Shown here: piece by piece, positions 28,082 through 37,246 of the stretch
Numbering within the stretch: position 1 is the first letter of the stretch
How the letters are laid out: each line of letters starts with the position of its first letter
DNA from: Desulfobulbaceae bacterium
Lineage (GTDB): Bacteria > Desulfobacterota > Desulfobulbia > Desulfobulbales > Desulfocapsaceae
Length of the DNA: 40,807 bases
Reading direction: 5' to 3'
Assembly: GCA_008933635.1 (NCBI GenBank)
Contig: WBUQ01000021.1
Location: 1-40,807, forward strand
Position numbers and translations under genes: made by a program
Notes under the pieces: model-generated
What the model was told of the DNA's origin: nothing
Database searches by the model: none
What the model saw: only the letters and a program-made list of their open reading frames with translations

Positions 28082-29059
28082 TCACGGCAGCGGAGGCAGG
28101 AAGGAACCATCCAGGGCCGTACCGAGGTCCGGAGTTCTGGCAGCGTCGCCCATGTTCATGATGAAATCGACCTGCTGTCTGCCGACATGGTGGAGGGATG
28201 TCGAATCATCGCCGGGAGTGAAAGCGGCATGGTTGTCGGCCAGCGAATATTGGCGGCAGCCGGCCAAGCTGACATCGCCGGGCGGCAGGCCGGTGACCCG
28301 GGCGATGCTTGCCGCAGCATCGGCGGGATGTTCCCGCCAGAACTCGACAGCCTCGAACCAGGCCCTCAGAAAGGCGCGGACCTCGTCAGGCCGGTCGGAA
28401 ACCACCTTCCCCTGGAGGGCGAGGACATCCGGGATCATGCCAGGGGTGTCGGCGGTGGTGAAAAGGATATGGTTGCCTTCGGCTACTGCCCTGGTCAGAA
28501 AGGGATCCCAGGTGTAGCCGGCATGGATTTTCTCCGGCATCTGCTCCAGAACCGACTCCGGCTCGACATGGACGAATGTCACATCGGCCCGGGACAGGCC
28601 ATAGCGGCGCAGCATGGTGGTAACCATGAACTCGCTGCCGGTGAGTCCTCCCTGGATGCCGATTCGCTTTCCGGCGAGGTCCTGCGGCCGTCTGACCGAG
28701 GGCAGGGCGACCACTCCCTCGGCACCGTCCGAGGTATCGGTGACGAGGACTACCTTCATGGCCGGGACATTGATCTTGAGGAGTTCATAAAGACCGCCGA
28801 ACCCCCCGTCCAGCAACCCGGCGGCATAATCGCTGAAGATGCTGGTATAGCTCGAATAGAGAATGGGTTTGACCTGAACGCCGTGTTTGGCGAAGAGACC
28901 GCGATCCTGGGCGATGGCCATCGGGTACCAGCCGGGCCAGAGGTACCAGCCTATCCGCAGTGGTGGCTGTACGGGCCGGACAGGCTCTTCCGGGGCGCAA
29001 CCCCAGCAGAGCAGGAGCAGCGGGATGGCGAGGATGGTGTTTCGTAGGGCTGTTCGCAT
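28082..29059 (-). CDS. NMT1/ThiY-like ABC substrate-binding lipoprotein
   Basis: 325 residues from ATG at 29059, chosen because it begins a signal peptide (RTALRNTILAIPLLLLCWGC) with a lipobox-like Cys. The reading frame stays open far upstream, antisense to the divergent kinase; that part is spurious. The body (IGWYLWPGWYPMAIAQDRGLF, GVQVKPI, LAGKRIGIQGGLTGSEFM) is typical of NitT/TauT-type periplasmic binding proteins for thiamine precursors, nitrate or sulfonates. No permease or ATPase is nearby, and it is joined to a sensor kinase, so a sensing role is likely. No good Shine-Dalgarno seen. Confidence 0.88.
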   Translation of the reverse strand: MRTALRNTILAIPLLLLCWGCAPEEPVRPVQPPLRIGWYLWPGWYPMAIAQDRGLFAKHGVQVKPILYSSYTSIFSDYAAGLLDGGFGGLYELLKINVPAMKVVLVTDTSDGAEGVVALPSVRRPQDLAGKRIGIQGGLTGSEFMVTTMLRRYGLSRADVTFVHVEPESVLEQMPEKIHAGYTWDPFLTRAVAEGNHILFTTADTPGMIPDVLALQGKVVSDRPDEVRAFLRAWFEAVEFWREHPADAAASIARVTGLPPGDVSLAGCRQYSLADNHAAFTPGDDSTSLHHVGRQQVDFIMNMGDAARTPDLGTALDGSFLPPLP

Positions 29060-29377
29060 CGGCGGTCGTGGTGAGTGGGTTACGTGAGGATGCCTGAGTG
29101 GATCAAGAGAAATGGTATACTTAACGCGGTTGAGAAGCAAGCTGCATCGATGACCGGTTCCGAGAATGGCACTTCTCCTGCCGGATCTGTGCATTGCTGG
29201 ACAACCGGTGCTGGCAGGTGCTAATATGACCTTTATCGTTGTGCGGGTTGGGGCCCGATGCCTGCTGTCGGTGGATGCCGGCTGGCAAAGGGCCGGCGTT
29301 TGTTGCGGGCGGGTTACGAACAACGGCAGGAAGGACCGGAAGGCGAAATGGCAGAAGGACGATCGCGGAAAGGAGAC
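29060..29377. other. Divergent promoter region between binding-protein operon and second kinase
   Basis: 318 bp without a gene. Minus strand: TTGCTT-17-TACCAT centred near 29125. Plus strand: extended -10 TGGTATACT (29113-29121) with no clear -35, and TGGACA (29198-29203)-18 bp-TAATAT (29222-29227). The two -10 candidates overlap back to back around 29113-29121, so opposing transcription may be mutually exclusive. Confidence 0.45.
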
Positions 29378-31528
29378 ATGCGTAACCGACGGAAGGGTCT
29401 CTTCCTGGCCGGCATCCTGCTGTTCGTCGCCATACTGGCCTGCAGCGCTGTTTCCCGCCACCTGCCGGAGGCCTCTCCGCTTGGGCTCCTGCTTGCCGCT
29501 TTGCTGGCAGCGGTATCGGTTCCGGCTGTCGGGAGGCTGCTCTGCCGCAGCCGATCCGGCTCTCAGGAGTCCGAAGAGGCCCTGCGCGAGAGCAACGAGC
29601 TGTTTTCCCTCTTCATGCGCCATTCGCCGGTCTACACCTTCATCAAGGAGGTGACGGCGACCGAGAGCCGGGTGATCCAGGCGAGCGCGAACTACACCGA
29701 GATGCTCGGCCCGGCCGGCCGGGATATGATCGGCAAGACCATGGCGGAACTGTTCCCGCCCGAGTTCGCCGCCAGGATCACCGCCGACGACTGGGATGTG
29801 GTGACCAGCGGCAAGGTGCTCCGGCTCGACGAAGACCTGCACGGCCGGAACTATACGACGATCAAGTTCCCCATTGTCCAGGGCAGACGGACCCTGCTCG
29901 CGGGGTACACCATCGATATCACCGACCGCAAGCAGGCCGAGGAGGCGCTGCGGCAGAGCGAAGCCAGACTGCTGGAGGCCAATGCCCGCCTGCAGCAGGC
30001 ACATGAACGCTTTCTGACGGTACTCAACGGTATCGACGCCTACATCCACGTCACCGATACCAGGAACCATGTCATCCTGTTTGGCAATAATGCCGCGAAG
30101 AAACTGTTCGGGGAGGATATCGAGGGGCGGAAGTGTTACCAGGTGCTCCGGCAGGACAGTCAGCCCTGCCGTTTCTGCAAGATTCCCGGCCTGCTTGCAT
30201 CCAGGGGGGAGAAGGTTACGGTTGCGACCTGGGAATCCTACAATCCGATGACCGACAGCTGGTTCCTGAACAGCGAGCGGATCATCGACTGGCCCGAAGC
30301 ACCATCGGCCCTGCTGACGATCGGCACCGACATTACCGGGTTGAAGCAGGCCGAAGAGGAAAAGCAGCTGCTCGCCGAGAAGCTGCACCAGGCCCAGAAG
30401 ATGGAGGCGATCGGTGTTCTCGCCAGCTCGATCGCCCATGACCTGAACAATATCCTCACCGGCATAGTCAGCTATCCCGATCTCCTGCTGGCCAGGCTGG
30501 ATCCGGATGACCCGATGCGCCCGGCCCTGGAGACGATACGCACCGCCGGCAGCAAGGCGGCCAAGATCGTCCAGGGTCTGCTCACCCTCTCGCGGAGAGG
30601 GATGCAGGTCGATGAGCCGGTCGACCTGCTGCGCCTGATCGATGAGTATCTGCAGAGTCCGGAATGCCAGGAGCTGCAGCGTCGGCATCCGCTGGTAAGC
30701 ATCATCCCGCCGGCAGAGCGGTGTCAACTCGTCATATCCGGCTCGCCGGTCCACCTCGCCAATGTGCTGATGAACCTGATGATCAATGCCGCCGAGGCGA
30801 TGCCGGAGGGAGGGATCATCACCATCGGCCTTGACCGGGTGGAACTGGCGGAACCGCTGCCGGGATTTACCGGCTGGCGTCCAGGACCCTATGCCCGGCT
30901 GACCGTCGGCGATACCGGAATCGGTATCGCCAAGGCGGACCGGGAGCGGATCTTCGAACCGTTTTTCTCCCTCAAGACCCAGGGAATCAGCGGCACCGGC
31001 CTCGGTCTGGCGGTTGTCTGGAGCACCATCGCCGATCATCACGGGCATATCGAGGTGGCATCGGAAGAGTCGAGGGGCACCAGTTTCGCCCTTTACCTGC
31101 CGCTGGCCGCCGAGAGCGGAAATGTGGCCCCGGAACCAGCCGGGCAGCCGGTGGCTATGGGCCGGGGCGAGACCGTGCTGGTGGTTGACGACGATGCCTC
31201 CCAGCGTCAGATCGCCTCGGAAATCCTGACCCATCTGGGGTATCAGGTCGCCGTAGCCGCCAGCGGTGAAGAGGCGGTGCGCTCCCTGCACGACCGCCCG
31301 GTCGATCTCGTCGTCCTCGACATGCTGATGCCGCCCGGTATCGACGGACTCGAGACATACAACCGGATCCGTGCAATCCGCCCGGACCAGAAGGCCATCA
31401 TCGTCAGCGGGTTCTCCCAGTCGGAGCGGGTCAGCGAGGCACAGCGGCAGGGCGTCAGCCACTATCTGCAGAAACCGTACAGCCTGGAGAAGATCAGCGA
31501 GGCTGTACGGGCGGCGTTGGCCGGGTGA
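29378..31528 (+). CDS. PAS-domain hybrid sensor histidine kinase
   Basis: 716 residues from the ATG at 29378 (AAAGGAG close upstream); an ATG at 29348 would add 10. Two N-terminal hydrophobic segments with almost no extracytoplasmic loop, then PAS (about 65-185), a coiled segment, a second PAS (about 207-325), HisKA with SSIAHDLNN (His354), HATPase with [14 protein letters not shown] and [11 protein letters not shown], and a receiver domain with Asp648 in [10 protein letters not shown]. The second PAS has a Cys pattern, Cys253, Cys264 and Cys267 (KCYQV, PCRFC), which could bind metal or sense redox state. It is divergent from the other hybrid kinase operon. truA follows 87 bp later. Confidence 0.92.
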   Translation: MRNRRKGLFLAGILLFVAILACSAVSRHLPEASPLGLLLAALLAAVSVPAVGRLLCRSRSGSQESEEALRESNELFSLFMRHSPVYTFIKEVTATESRVIQASANYTEMLGPAGRDMIGKTMAELFPPEFAARITADDWDVVTSGKVLRLDEDLHGRNYTTIKFPIVQGRRTLLAGYTIDITDRKQAEEALRQSEARLLEANARLQQAHERFLTVLNGIDAYIHVTDTRNHVILFGNNAAKKLFGEDIEGRKCYQVLRQDSQPCRFCKIPGLLASRGEKVTVATWESYNPMTDSWFLNSERIIDWPEAPSALLTIGTDITGLKQAEEEKQLLAEKLHQAQKMEAIGVLASSIAHDLNNILTGIVSYPDLLLARLDPDDPMRPALETIRTAGSKAAKIVQGLLTLSRRGMQVDEPVDLLRLIDEYLQSPECQELQRRHPLVSIIPPAERCQLVISGSPVHLANVLMNLMINAAEAMPEGGIITIGLDRVELAEPLPGFTGWRPGPYARLTVGDTGIGIAKADRERIFEPFFSLKTQGISGTGLGLAVVWSTIADHHGHIEVASEESRGTSFALYLPLAAESGNVAPEPAGQPVAMGRGETVLVVDDDASQRQIASEILTHLGYQVAVAASGEEAVRSLHDRPVDLVVLDMLMPPGIDGLETYNRIRAIRPDQKAIIVSGFSQSERVSEAQRQGVSHYLQKPYSLEKISEAVRAALAG

Positions 31529-31615
31529 TCTCCTGGCTGCCGGTTATTGGTTGCATTTGAGGAATCTCCGTCACTAACGCAAGTCCCCCGCTGGACTGGA
31601 TCGAGTACAGGAGCC

Positions 31616-32491
31616 ATGAGCAGGAAAACCCATCGCCGTCGCTACAGATTGACCCTGGAGTTCGACGGCACCAACTTCAGCGGCTGGCAGAAGCAGGCGG
31701 ACGCCCGGACGGTGCAGGGGGATCTGCTGAAGGCCGCGACCCGGGTCTTCGGCATCACGCCGAGCGATCTCCAGGGCTGCGGCCGCACCGATGCCGGGGT
31801 CCATGCCCTCGCCTACGCGGCCCATCTCGAGGTGGCGAGCACGCTGCCGCCGGCCGAGGTCGCCGGCCGGCTCAACGACACCCTGCCCAAGGATATCGCG
31901 GTCAGGGCGGTCGAACTGGCGCACCCCCGTTTCCACGCACGCCACAACTGCCTCGCCAGAAGCTATGTCTACCGGCTCCGCACCGGCAAAAGCGCCTTCG
32001 GCAAGCGCTATGACTGGTGGATCCATGAGGAGCCCGATCTGTCGGCGATGCGGCGGGCGGCGGCCGTCATGGTCGGCATGCATGATTTCGCCAGCTTCGC
32101 CGACACGCCCGAACTGAAGAAATCGACCAGGGTGCTCGTTCACGCCATCGGGATTGCCGCTGCCGGCGAGCTCATCCAGGTGAGAGTGGTCGGCTCGCAT
32201 TTCCTCTGGCACATGGTGCGGCGGATGGTGGGGCTCCTGGTCGAGGCCGGGGGCCATCGCCTGGGCGAGGAGGATATCCGGGCCCTGCTGCAGGGGAGGT
32301 CCGATATGCCGGTCCGCCATACCGCACCGGCCGCGGGCCTGTTCTTCGAACGCGCCTTCTACGACGCCGATGAGCTGGGTCGGTTCCTCAGCAGCCCGTC
32401 TTTTGCGGCAGGCCGGGAGGCGGGAGGCCCTGACCCGGATGTGCCCGGATCAGACCAGATCCTGCCGGGCGAGGCTGACCAGGATCGCTGA
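31616..32491 (+). CDS. truA: tRNA pseudouridine(38-40) synthase
   Basis: 291 residues from ATG at 31616 (AGGAG 2 bases upstream, unusually close). It isomerises uridines 38-40 of the tRNA anticodon arm. The catalytic Asp is in GCGRTDAGVHALAY; FDGTNFSGWQKQ and SHFLWHMVRRMVGLL are further family blocks. Most TruA proteins end soon after the LFFERAFYD block; here about 40 further residues follow, rich in Gly, Pro, Asp and Glu. The last 42 bp overlap the convergent gene on the other strand. Confidence 0.95.
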   Translation: MSRKTHRRRYRLTLEFDGTNFSGWQKQADARTVQGDLLKAATRVFGITPSDLQGCGRTDAGVHALAYAAHLEVASTLPPAEVAGRLNDTLPKDIAVRAVELAHPRFHARHNCLARSYVYRLRTGKSAFGKRYDWWIHEEPDLSAMRRAAAVMVGMHDFASFADTPELKKSTRVLVHAIGIAAAGELIQVRVVGSHFLWHMVRRMVGLLVEAGGHRLGEEDIRALLQGRSDMPVRHTAPAAGLFFERAFYDADELGRFLSSPSFAAGREAGGPDPDVPGSDQILPGEADQDR

Positions 32492-33424
32492 TCGCTGGAG
32501 ATCGTTGTTCAAGGTGAGTTCGGCCAGTTCCAGGTCATGGGCTTCCGATTCCTCCTGATCATCGACGATCACATTCATCCAGTTCAGCCGCAGGGATTGG
32601 TGGTGCAGGGTGAGGATGGCGGCGGGGAGTTCGAGGACCCGTTTCAGGTGGGCGAGGGTATCGTTCGGGGGCTCCAACTCCTTCCGGGCCTGTTCGATCT
32701 CCTTTTCGGTCTCAGCCAGCAGCGTCTTCAGTTCACGGATCTTCTCCGCATGCTGCTGGTCGGGCTGGCAGAGGATCTCGAAGGTCTGGCGCTTGCCGCA
32801 GAGGATGCGGTGCATCGAGGTCAGACGCTCCCGGCGCTCGCGCAGTTCGGAGAGATTGGCCTTGAGGGTGGCGATCCTCTCCATGGCGACGATGGCCAGC
32901 AGTTCCAGGCTGCGCCGCTCGAGCCGGCTGCGGGCTGCCTCCAGGCTGGCGGCCGGCTCGACCAGACGGTGGTCGACGAAGGTCACGGCCTGCATCGGCA
33001 CGTCGCGCAGGGTCATCTCCCCCTGCTGCTGGTGGCCGTAAACGGTCTTTTCGGTCCTGGTCATCGTCAGCAGAGCGAAAAGTTCCGGTTCCGTGCCCGG
33101 GATGTCGGCCTGGCGCACCTGCCGCAGGACGTTCTCCACCTCAGCCGTCGAGAGGAAGAGGGGCTTCACCTGCGGGTCGTCGGCATAGGTTTTCGGGTGC
33201 AGCCGGACCGGGCCGGGGATCATCCGTACCAGGCCGTTGCAGTAGGTTGTTGCCGTTGCCAGCGAAGGCATCAGGTTTTTCCGGTAGCGGCTGCTCAGGC
33301 GGATCAGCGGGTCGGCGATCTCGACCACGGCTTCGACGCTTTCGAGCAGGTCTCTCCTCTGCTGCCGCTCCCGGCGCAGATCGCTGATTTCCTGGCGCAG
33401 CCAGGCAATGCCGTTGGTGAACAT
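32450..33424 (-). CDS. Unrecognised helical/coiled-coil protein, last gene of the PDH operon
   Basis: 324 residues from ATG at 33424, which has GAGGAGG 8 bases upstream. The frame extends upstream to 33865, but that part overlaps lpdA and reads as a shadow. I do not recognise the family. It has no signal peptide or membrane segment. Long stretches are predicted helical with heptad-like Leu/Glu/Arg patterns (about 1-35, 170-205 and 215-260, e.g. IRELKTLLAETEKEIEQARKE). A central block ALLTMTRTEKTVYGH looks strand-like. It follows lpdA by 92 bp with no terminator. The 3' end overlaps truA by 42 bp. The function may relate to PDH assembly or may be independent. Confidence 0.75.
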   Translation of the reverse strand: MFTNGIAWLRQEISDLRRERQQRRDLLESVEAVVEIADPLIRLSSRYRKNLMPSLATATTYCNGLVRMIPGPVRLHPKTYADDPQVKPLFLSTAEVENVLRQVRQADIPGTEPELFALLTMTRTEKTVYGHQQQGEMTLRDVPMQAVTFVDHRLVEPAASLEAARSRLERRSLELLAIVAMERIATLKANLSELRERRERLTSMHRILCGKRQTFEILCQPDQQHAEKIRELKTLLAETEKEIEQARKELEPPNDTLAHLKRVLELPAAILTLHHQSLRLNWMNVIVDDQEESEAHDLELAELTLNNDLQRSAILVSLARQDLV

Positions 33425-33516
33425 GAGCGGGGCCTCCTCAGGGGTGGAAGCGATGTTGTGCTGCGGGTGTGGCAAGCCGGACGAATCAGCCGGGATCGCT
33501 GGAGAACTGAACTCTT

Positions 33517-34953
33517 TTAGCGGGGTTGCGGCTTCTTCGGCAGGATGTGGGTCGGGCTGCCGAGAAAGATTTCCGCCGCTTCCGCCTCCGTCTCCGAAAG
33601 GGTAGGATGGGGGTGGAGGCTCAGCGCCAGATCCTCCGCCAGGGCCCCCATCTCGATTGCCAGTACTCCTTCGGCGATCAGTCCTTCGGCATTGCGGCCG
33701 ACGATGCCGACTCCGAGGATCCTGCCGTCTTCCGGGTTGACCAGGATCTTGGTCAGACCGTCGGCCGCCCCCATCGACTGCGCCCGGCCCGAAAATTTCC
33801 AGGGAAATTTCTGGACGGCGACAGGGATTTGTTGCGCTGCCGCCTGCTCTTCGGTCAATCCGCACCAGGCGATCTGGGGGTCGGTGAAGACCACCGCCGG
33901 GATCGCCCGGACGTCGAAAAGCGAGTTGCCGCCGGCGATGACTTCGGCGGCGATCCGGCCTTCCCTGGTGGCCTTGTGGGCCAGCATGACCCCGCCGGCG
34001 ACGTCGCCGGCGGCAAAGATGTGAGGATCGGCGGTCTGCTGCCGGTCGTCGACCACTATGCTGCCCCGCTCATCCAGACTGACTCCGGTGGTTTCCAGGC
34101 CGAGGTCGGCGGTGTTCGGCCTCCGGCCGACAGCCACCAGTACCCGGTCGAAGACGGTGCGCCCGGTGCTGCCGGTCTCGTCCTGCAGCTGCACCTCGAC
34201 GCCATTCGGCTCTTCCTGCATGGCGGCGACCCTGGTCTGCAGGCTGATATTCTCGAACAGGCCGTCAAGCCTCTGCTGCAACGGTGCGACCAGATCGCGA
34301 TCGATTCCAGCCAGCAGCCGGTCCGCTGCCTCGACCAGCTGTACCCGGCTGCCGAGGGCGGCGTAGAGGGTGCCCAGTTCCAGGCCGACATAGCCGCCGC
34401 CGACCACCAGCAGCGAGTTCGGGATGTCCGCAAGGGCCAGGGCCTGGGACGAATCCATGATCCGGCCTCCCTCCCGGAACGAGGTTCCCGGTAGGGTCAG
34501 CGGCTTGGAGCCGGTGGCGATGACAGATTGGCGGCAGCGGATGCGGCGGATCTCCCCGCCATCGATCCGGAGGGTGGTCGAATCCTCGAATCGGGCCCGC
34601 CCGGCGATATCCTGGATGCCGCGTCGGGAAGAAAGATGGGCAAGGCCTGCGGCCATTGTCTCGATCACCTGCTTCTTCCAGGCCCGCACCTCGGCCAGTT
34701 CGATGCGCGGGACTGCGAAGTGGAGGCCCATCGCCGCCGCCGCTCTGGCGTCGAAAATCAGCTCGGCCAGGTGCAGCCCGGTCTTGGAAGGGATGCAGCC
34801 TTCGTGCAGACAGACTCCGCCCGGCTTCGGCCGGGGATCGATCAGGGCCACGTCGAGTCCCAGGTCGGCGGCCCGGAAGGCGGCGGCATAGCCGGCTGGT
34901 CCGCTGCCGATGACGGCGACTTCGCAGGTCAGTTCCATATCTCCCATTACCAT
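33517..34953 (-). CDS. lpdA: Dihydrolipoyl dehydrogenase (E3)
   Basis: 478 residues, ATG at 34953 with GGAGG 8 bases upstream. It reoxidises the dihydrolipoyl group of the PDH E2 with FAD and NAD+. FAD-binding GSGPAGYAAAFRAADLG is at the N-terminus; the redox disulfide is CLHEGC followed by IPSK (usual form CLNVGC); the NAD-binding block reads VVGGGYVGLELG; the second FAD motif is HIFAAGDVAGG; and the active-site His-Glu pair is in LSLHPHPTLSE, with the Glu placed as usual. It lies 16 bp after the E2 gene in the PDH operon. Confidence 0.95.
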   Translation of the reverse strand: MVMGDMELTCEVAVIGSGPAGYAAAFRAADLGLDVALIDPRPKPGGVCLHEGCIPSKTGLHLAELIFDARAAAAMGLHFAVPRIELAEVRAWKKQVIETMAAGLAHLSSRRGIQDIAGRARFEDSTTLRIDGGEIRRIRCRQSVIATGSKPLTLPGTSFREGGRIMDSSQALALADIPNSLLVVGGGYVGLELGTLYAALGSRVQLVEAADRLLAGIDRDLVAPLQQRLDGLFENISLQTRVAAMQEEPNGVEVQLQDETGSTGRTVFDRVLVAVGRRPNTADLGLETTGVSLDERGSIVVDDRQQTADPHIFAAGDVAGGVMLAHKATREGRIAAEVIAGGNSLFDVRAIPAVVFTDPQIAWCGLTEEQAAAQQIPVAVQKFPWKFSGRAQSMGAADGLTKILVNPEDGRILGVGIVGRNAEGLIAEGVLAIEMGALAEDLALSLHPHPTLSETEAEAAEIFLGSPTHILPKKPQPR

Positions 34954-34969
34954 GGCTGTCCCTCCGGTC

Positions 34970-36253
34970 TCAGACCATCGCGATGAACAGCTCGTCGGGA
35001 TCTTCGAGCAGTTCGATCACTTGGCGCAGGAAGCGGACGGCGTCGGCCCCGTCGACCACCCGATGGTCGAAGCTGAGGACGATCGGCATCATCAGGCGGG
35101 GCATGATCTCCTGTTCGCCCGCATCGCTGGTGACCACCACCGGCTGCATCCGGCCCTGCCCGAGGCCGAGGATGGCCACTTCGGGATGATTGATGATGGC
35201 CGAGAACGAACTGCCGCCCAGGCCGCCGACGTTGGTGATGGTGAAGGTGCCTCCCTGCATTTCCTCCCGGCTCGTGCTCCGCTCCCGAGCCCGTTGCGTT
35301 GCCTCCTGCAACTCGACGGCCAATTCTCTGATGCTCTTGCGGTCGACGTCGCGGATGACCGGCACCATTAAACCGTGTTCGGTGTCGACCGCGATGCCGA
35401 TGTGGTAGTAGTGCTTGACGATGATTTCCTGGGCGGCGGGGTCAAGGCTGGCGTTGAATCGGGGAAAGCGTTTGAGGGCGGTGGCAGCCGCCTTCATCGC
35501 GAAGACAGTCATCGTCAGCCGCCCGCCGGCCTGTTCTATCTCCTCCCTGTGCTTCCGGCGAAAGGCCTCGAGGCGGGTGATGTCGACCGTATCCTGGCAG
35601 TTGACATGGGGGATCAGGGCCCATGATGCGCTCATCCGGGCGGCGGTTGCTCGCCGGATAGAGTGGAAAGGTTCGCGTTCGATCGGCCCCCACTGGCTGA
35701 AATCCGGCAGCGGGGTGGCGGTGTCCGGCCCGGCCGGTGAAGGCTGGGGCGGAACTGTCACCGCCGGGGTCTCGGTGCGGTCGGGTTGCTCCATTGCAGC
35801 CGGAGCGGCCTGACTGTCCTTCGCCTGCGAGGCCTGGCGGACATCGTCGCCGGTAACGATCCCCCCGGAGCCGGTCGGGGTGATCGTTTTCAAGTCGACC
35901 CCGAGTTCCCGGGCCAGACGACGGGTCGCCGGCGAGGCCGGCACCGGTCGGTCGGCCGATACTGCAGCCTTTTTGTTTTCTGCCGGCGGAGGTGCGGATG
36001 GCGGCTTCCCGGCTTGCGCCGTATCGAAGCTGACCAGGATCTGGCCGACCTTGGCGATATCGCCTTTTTGGACATCCACCGCGCTGACCGTGCCGGTGAC
36101 CGGAGAAGGTATCTCGACGGCCGCCTTATCGGTTTCGACTTCGATGAGGGGTTCCCCTTCCCGCACCGACTGCCCCGGGGCGACATGCACTGCGAGAATC
36201 TCCGCTTCGTGAACCCCTTCGCCTAGATCGGGCAAACGAAAATTTGTGCTCAT
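34970..36253 (-). CDS. pdhC: Dihydrolipoamide acetyltransferase (PDH E2)
   Basis: 427 residues, ATG at 36253 with AGGAG 5 bases upstream. One N-terminal lipoyl domain (about 1-78) with the lipoyl-lysine in EVETDKAAVEIPSP, a linker, an E1/E3-binding domain (about 105-142, with ATRRLARELGVDL and GSGGIVTGDDV), a Pro/Ala linker and the catalytic domain (about 195-427). The catalytic DHRVVDGADA near the C-terminus is intact. It passes acetyl groups from E1 to CoA. Branched-chain acyltransferase relatives look similar; the gene set favours pyruvate dehydrogenase but does not prove it. Confidence 0.92.
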   Translation of the reverse strand: MSTNFRLPDLGEGVHEAEILAVHVAPGQSVREGEPLIEVETDKAAVEIPSPVTGTVSAVDVQKGDIAKVGQILVSFDTAQAGKPPSAPPPAENKKAAVSADRPVPASPATRRLARELGVDLKTITPTGSGGIVTGDDVRQASQAKDSQAAPAAMEQPDRTETPAVTVPPQPSPAGPDTATPLPDFSQWGPIEREPFHSIRRATAARMSASWALIPHVNCQDTVDITRLEAFRRKHREEIEQAGGRLTMTVFAMKAAATALKRFPRFNASLDPAAQEIIVKHYYHIGIAVDTEHGLMVPVIRDVDRKSIRELAVELQEATQRARERSTSREEMQGGTFTITNVGGLGGSSFSAIINHPEVAILGLGQGRMQPVVVTSDAGEQEIMPRLMMPIVLSFDHRVVDGADAVRFLRQVIELLEDPDELFIAMV

Positions 36254-36265
36254 GTAATCTCCTGG

Positions 36266-37246
36266 TCAGAGGGAAAGGGTGCGGCGGGCCGCATCGACGA
36301 TGCGCCGGGCATTGGGCAGATACCATCGCTCACGGCTGAACAAGGGGATGATCAGATCATAGCCGGTAACCCTGGCGATGGGAGCCTCGAGATGGTAGAA
36401 GGCTCCCTCCATCAGCCGGCTGACGATTTCGGCCCCTGGTCCGAAGCTGCGGGGGGCCTCATGGATCACTACGGCCCGGCCGGTTTTCGTAACCGATTGG
36501 AGCAGCAGGGCCTCGTCGAGCGGCGAGAGGGTCAGCAGGTCGATGACCTCCGTCTCGACGCCGTCTTCGGTCTGCAGCAGATCGGCAGCTTCCATCGCCG
36601 GCCGGACCATCGCCCCGTAGGCGATCAATGTCAGGTCGGTACCTTCCCGGACGATCTGTGGTCGGCCGATGGGCAGCGTTTCCTCCTCCTCCGGCACCTC
36701 CTCGCGGAAGGCCCGGTACAGTCCCTTGGCCTCGTAGAAGATCACCGGGTCGGGGTCGCGGATCGCGGCCGCGAGCAGGGCCCGGGCGTTGCGGGGCCCC
36801 GAGGGGATGACGGTCTTCAGGCCGGGGGTGTGGGCCCAGTAGGCCTCCCGGCTCTCGGAATGGTGTTCGAGGGCCCGCACGCCGCCGCCGTAGGGGGCGC
36901 GCATCACCATCGGCACCGACAGTCGGCCCTGGGACCGCCAGCGCAGCCGGGCGGCATGGCTCTCGAGCTGGTGAAAGGTGTGGTAGGCGAAGCCGGAGAA
37001 CTGGATCTCGCAGACCGGGTGCAGGCCATAGACGGCCATGCCGATGGCCATGCCGACGATGGCCGATTCGGCCAGGGGGGTGTCGACCACCCGCTGCGGG
37101 CCGAACCGGTCGATCAGGCCGTCGGTGACCCGGAAGACGCCGCCGTCCCGGCCGATATCCTCACCGAGCAGAACCACTCGGTCGTCCTTGGTCATTTCCT
37201 GCTGCAGGGCCAGGTTGATGGCTTGGACCATGGTCATTTTAGCCAT
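36266..37246 (-). CDS. pdhB: Pyruvate dehydrogenase E1 component, beta subunit
   Basis: 326 residues. ATG at 37246 follows AAGGAGG inside the end of pdhA, so the two genes overlap by 8 bp and are probably translationally coupled. Family blocks: LGEDIGRDGGVFRVTDGL, TPLAESAIVGMAIGMA and SHAARLRWRSQG. The beta subunit builds the TPP-binding site with the alpha subunit in an alpha2beta2 E1 that decarboxylates pyruvate. Frames further upstream are inside pdhA and not used. The relation to branched-chain 2-oxoacid E1 subunits cannot be fully resolved from sequence alone. Confidence 0.93.
   Translation of the reverse strand: MAKMTMVQAINLALQQEMTKDDRVVLLGEDIGRDGGVFRVTDGLIDRFGPQRVVDTPLAESAIVGMAIGMAVYGLHPVCEIQFSGFAYHTFHQLESHAARLRWRSQGRLSVPMVMRAPYGGGVRALEHHSESREAYWAHTPGLKTVIPSGPRNARALLAAAIRDPDPVIFYEAKGLYRAFREEVPEEEETLPIGRPQIVREGTDLTLIAYGAMVRPAMEAADLLQTEDGVETEVIDLLTLSPLDEALLLQSVTKTGRAVVIHEAPRSFGPGAEIVSRLMEGAFYHLEAPIARVTGYDLIIPLFSRERWYLPNARRIVDAARRTLSL

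Noticed and set aside
29060-31462. N-terminal extension of the NMT1-like binding protein by about 800 codons
   Set aside because: The extension is antisense to the second hybrid kinase and lacks motifs; the signal peptide begins at 29059, so the gene starts there.
32537-33520. A plus-strand frame of about 330 codons opposite the unknown protein
   Set aside because: Gln/Asp/Gly-rich composition and no ribosome site; the minus-strand reading has heptad structure and good translation signals.
33425-33865. Upstream extension of the unknown PDH-operon protein
   Set aside because: It overlaps lpdA and reads as Arg/Gly/Pro-rich shadow; the ATG at 33424 has a strong ribosome site.
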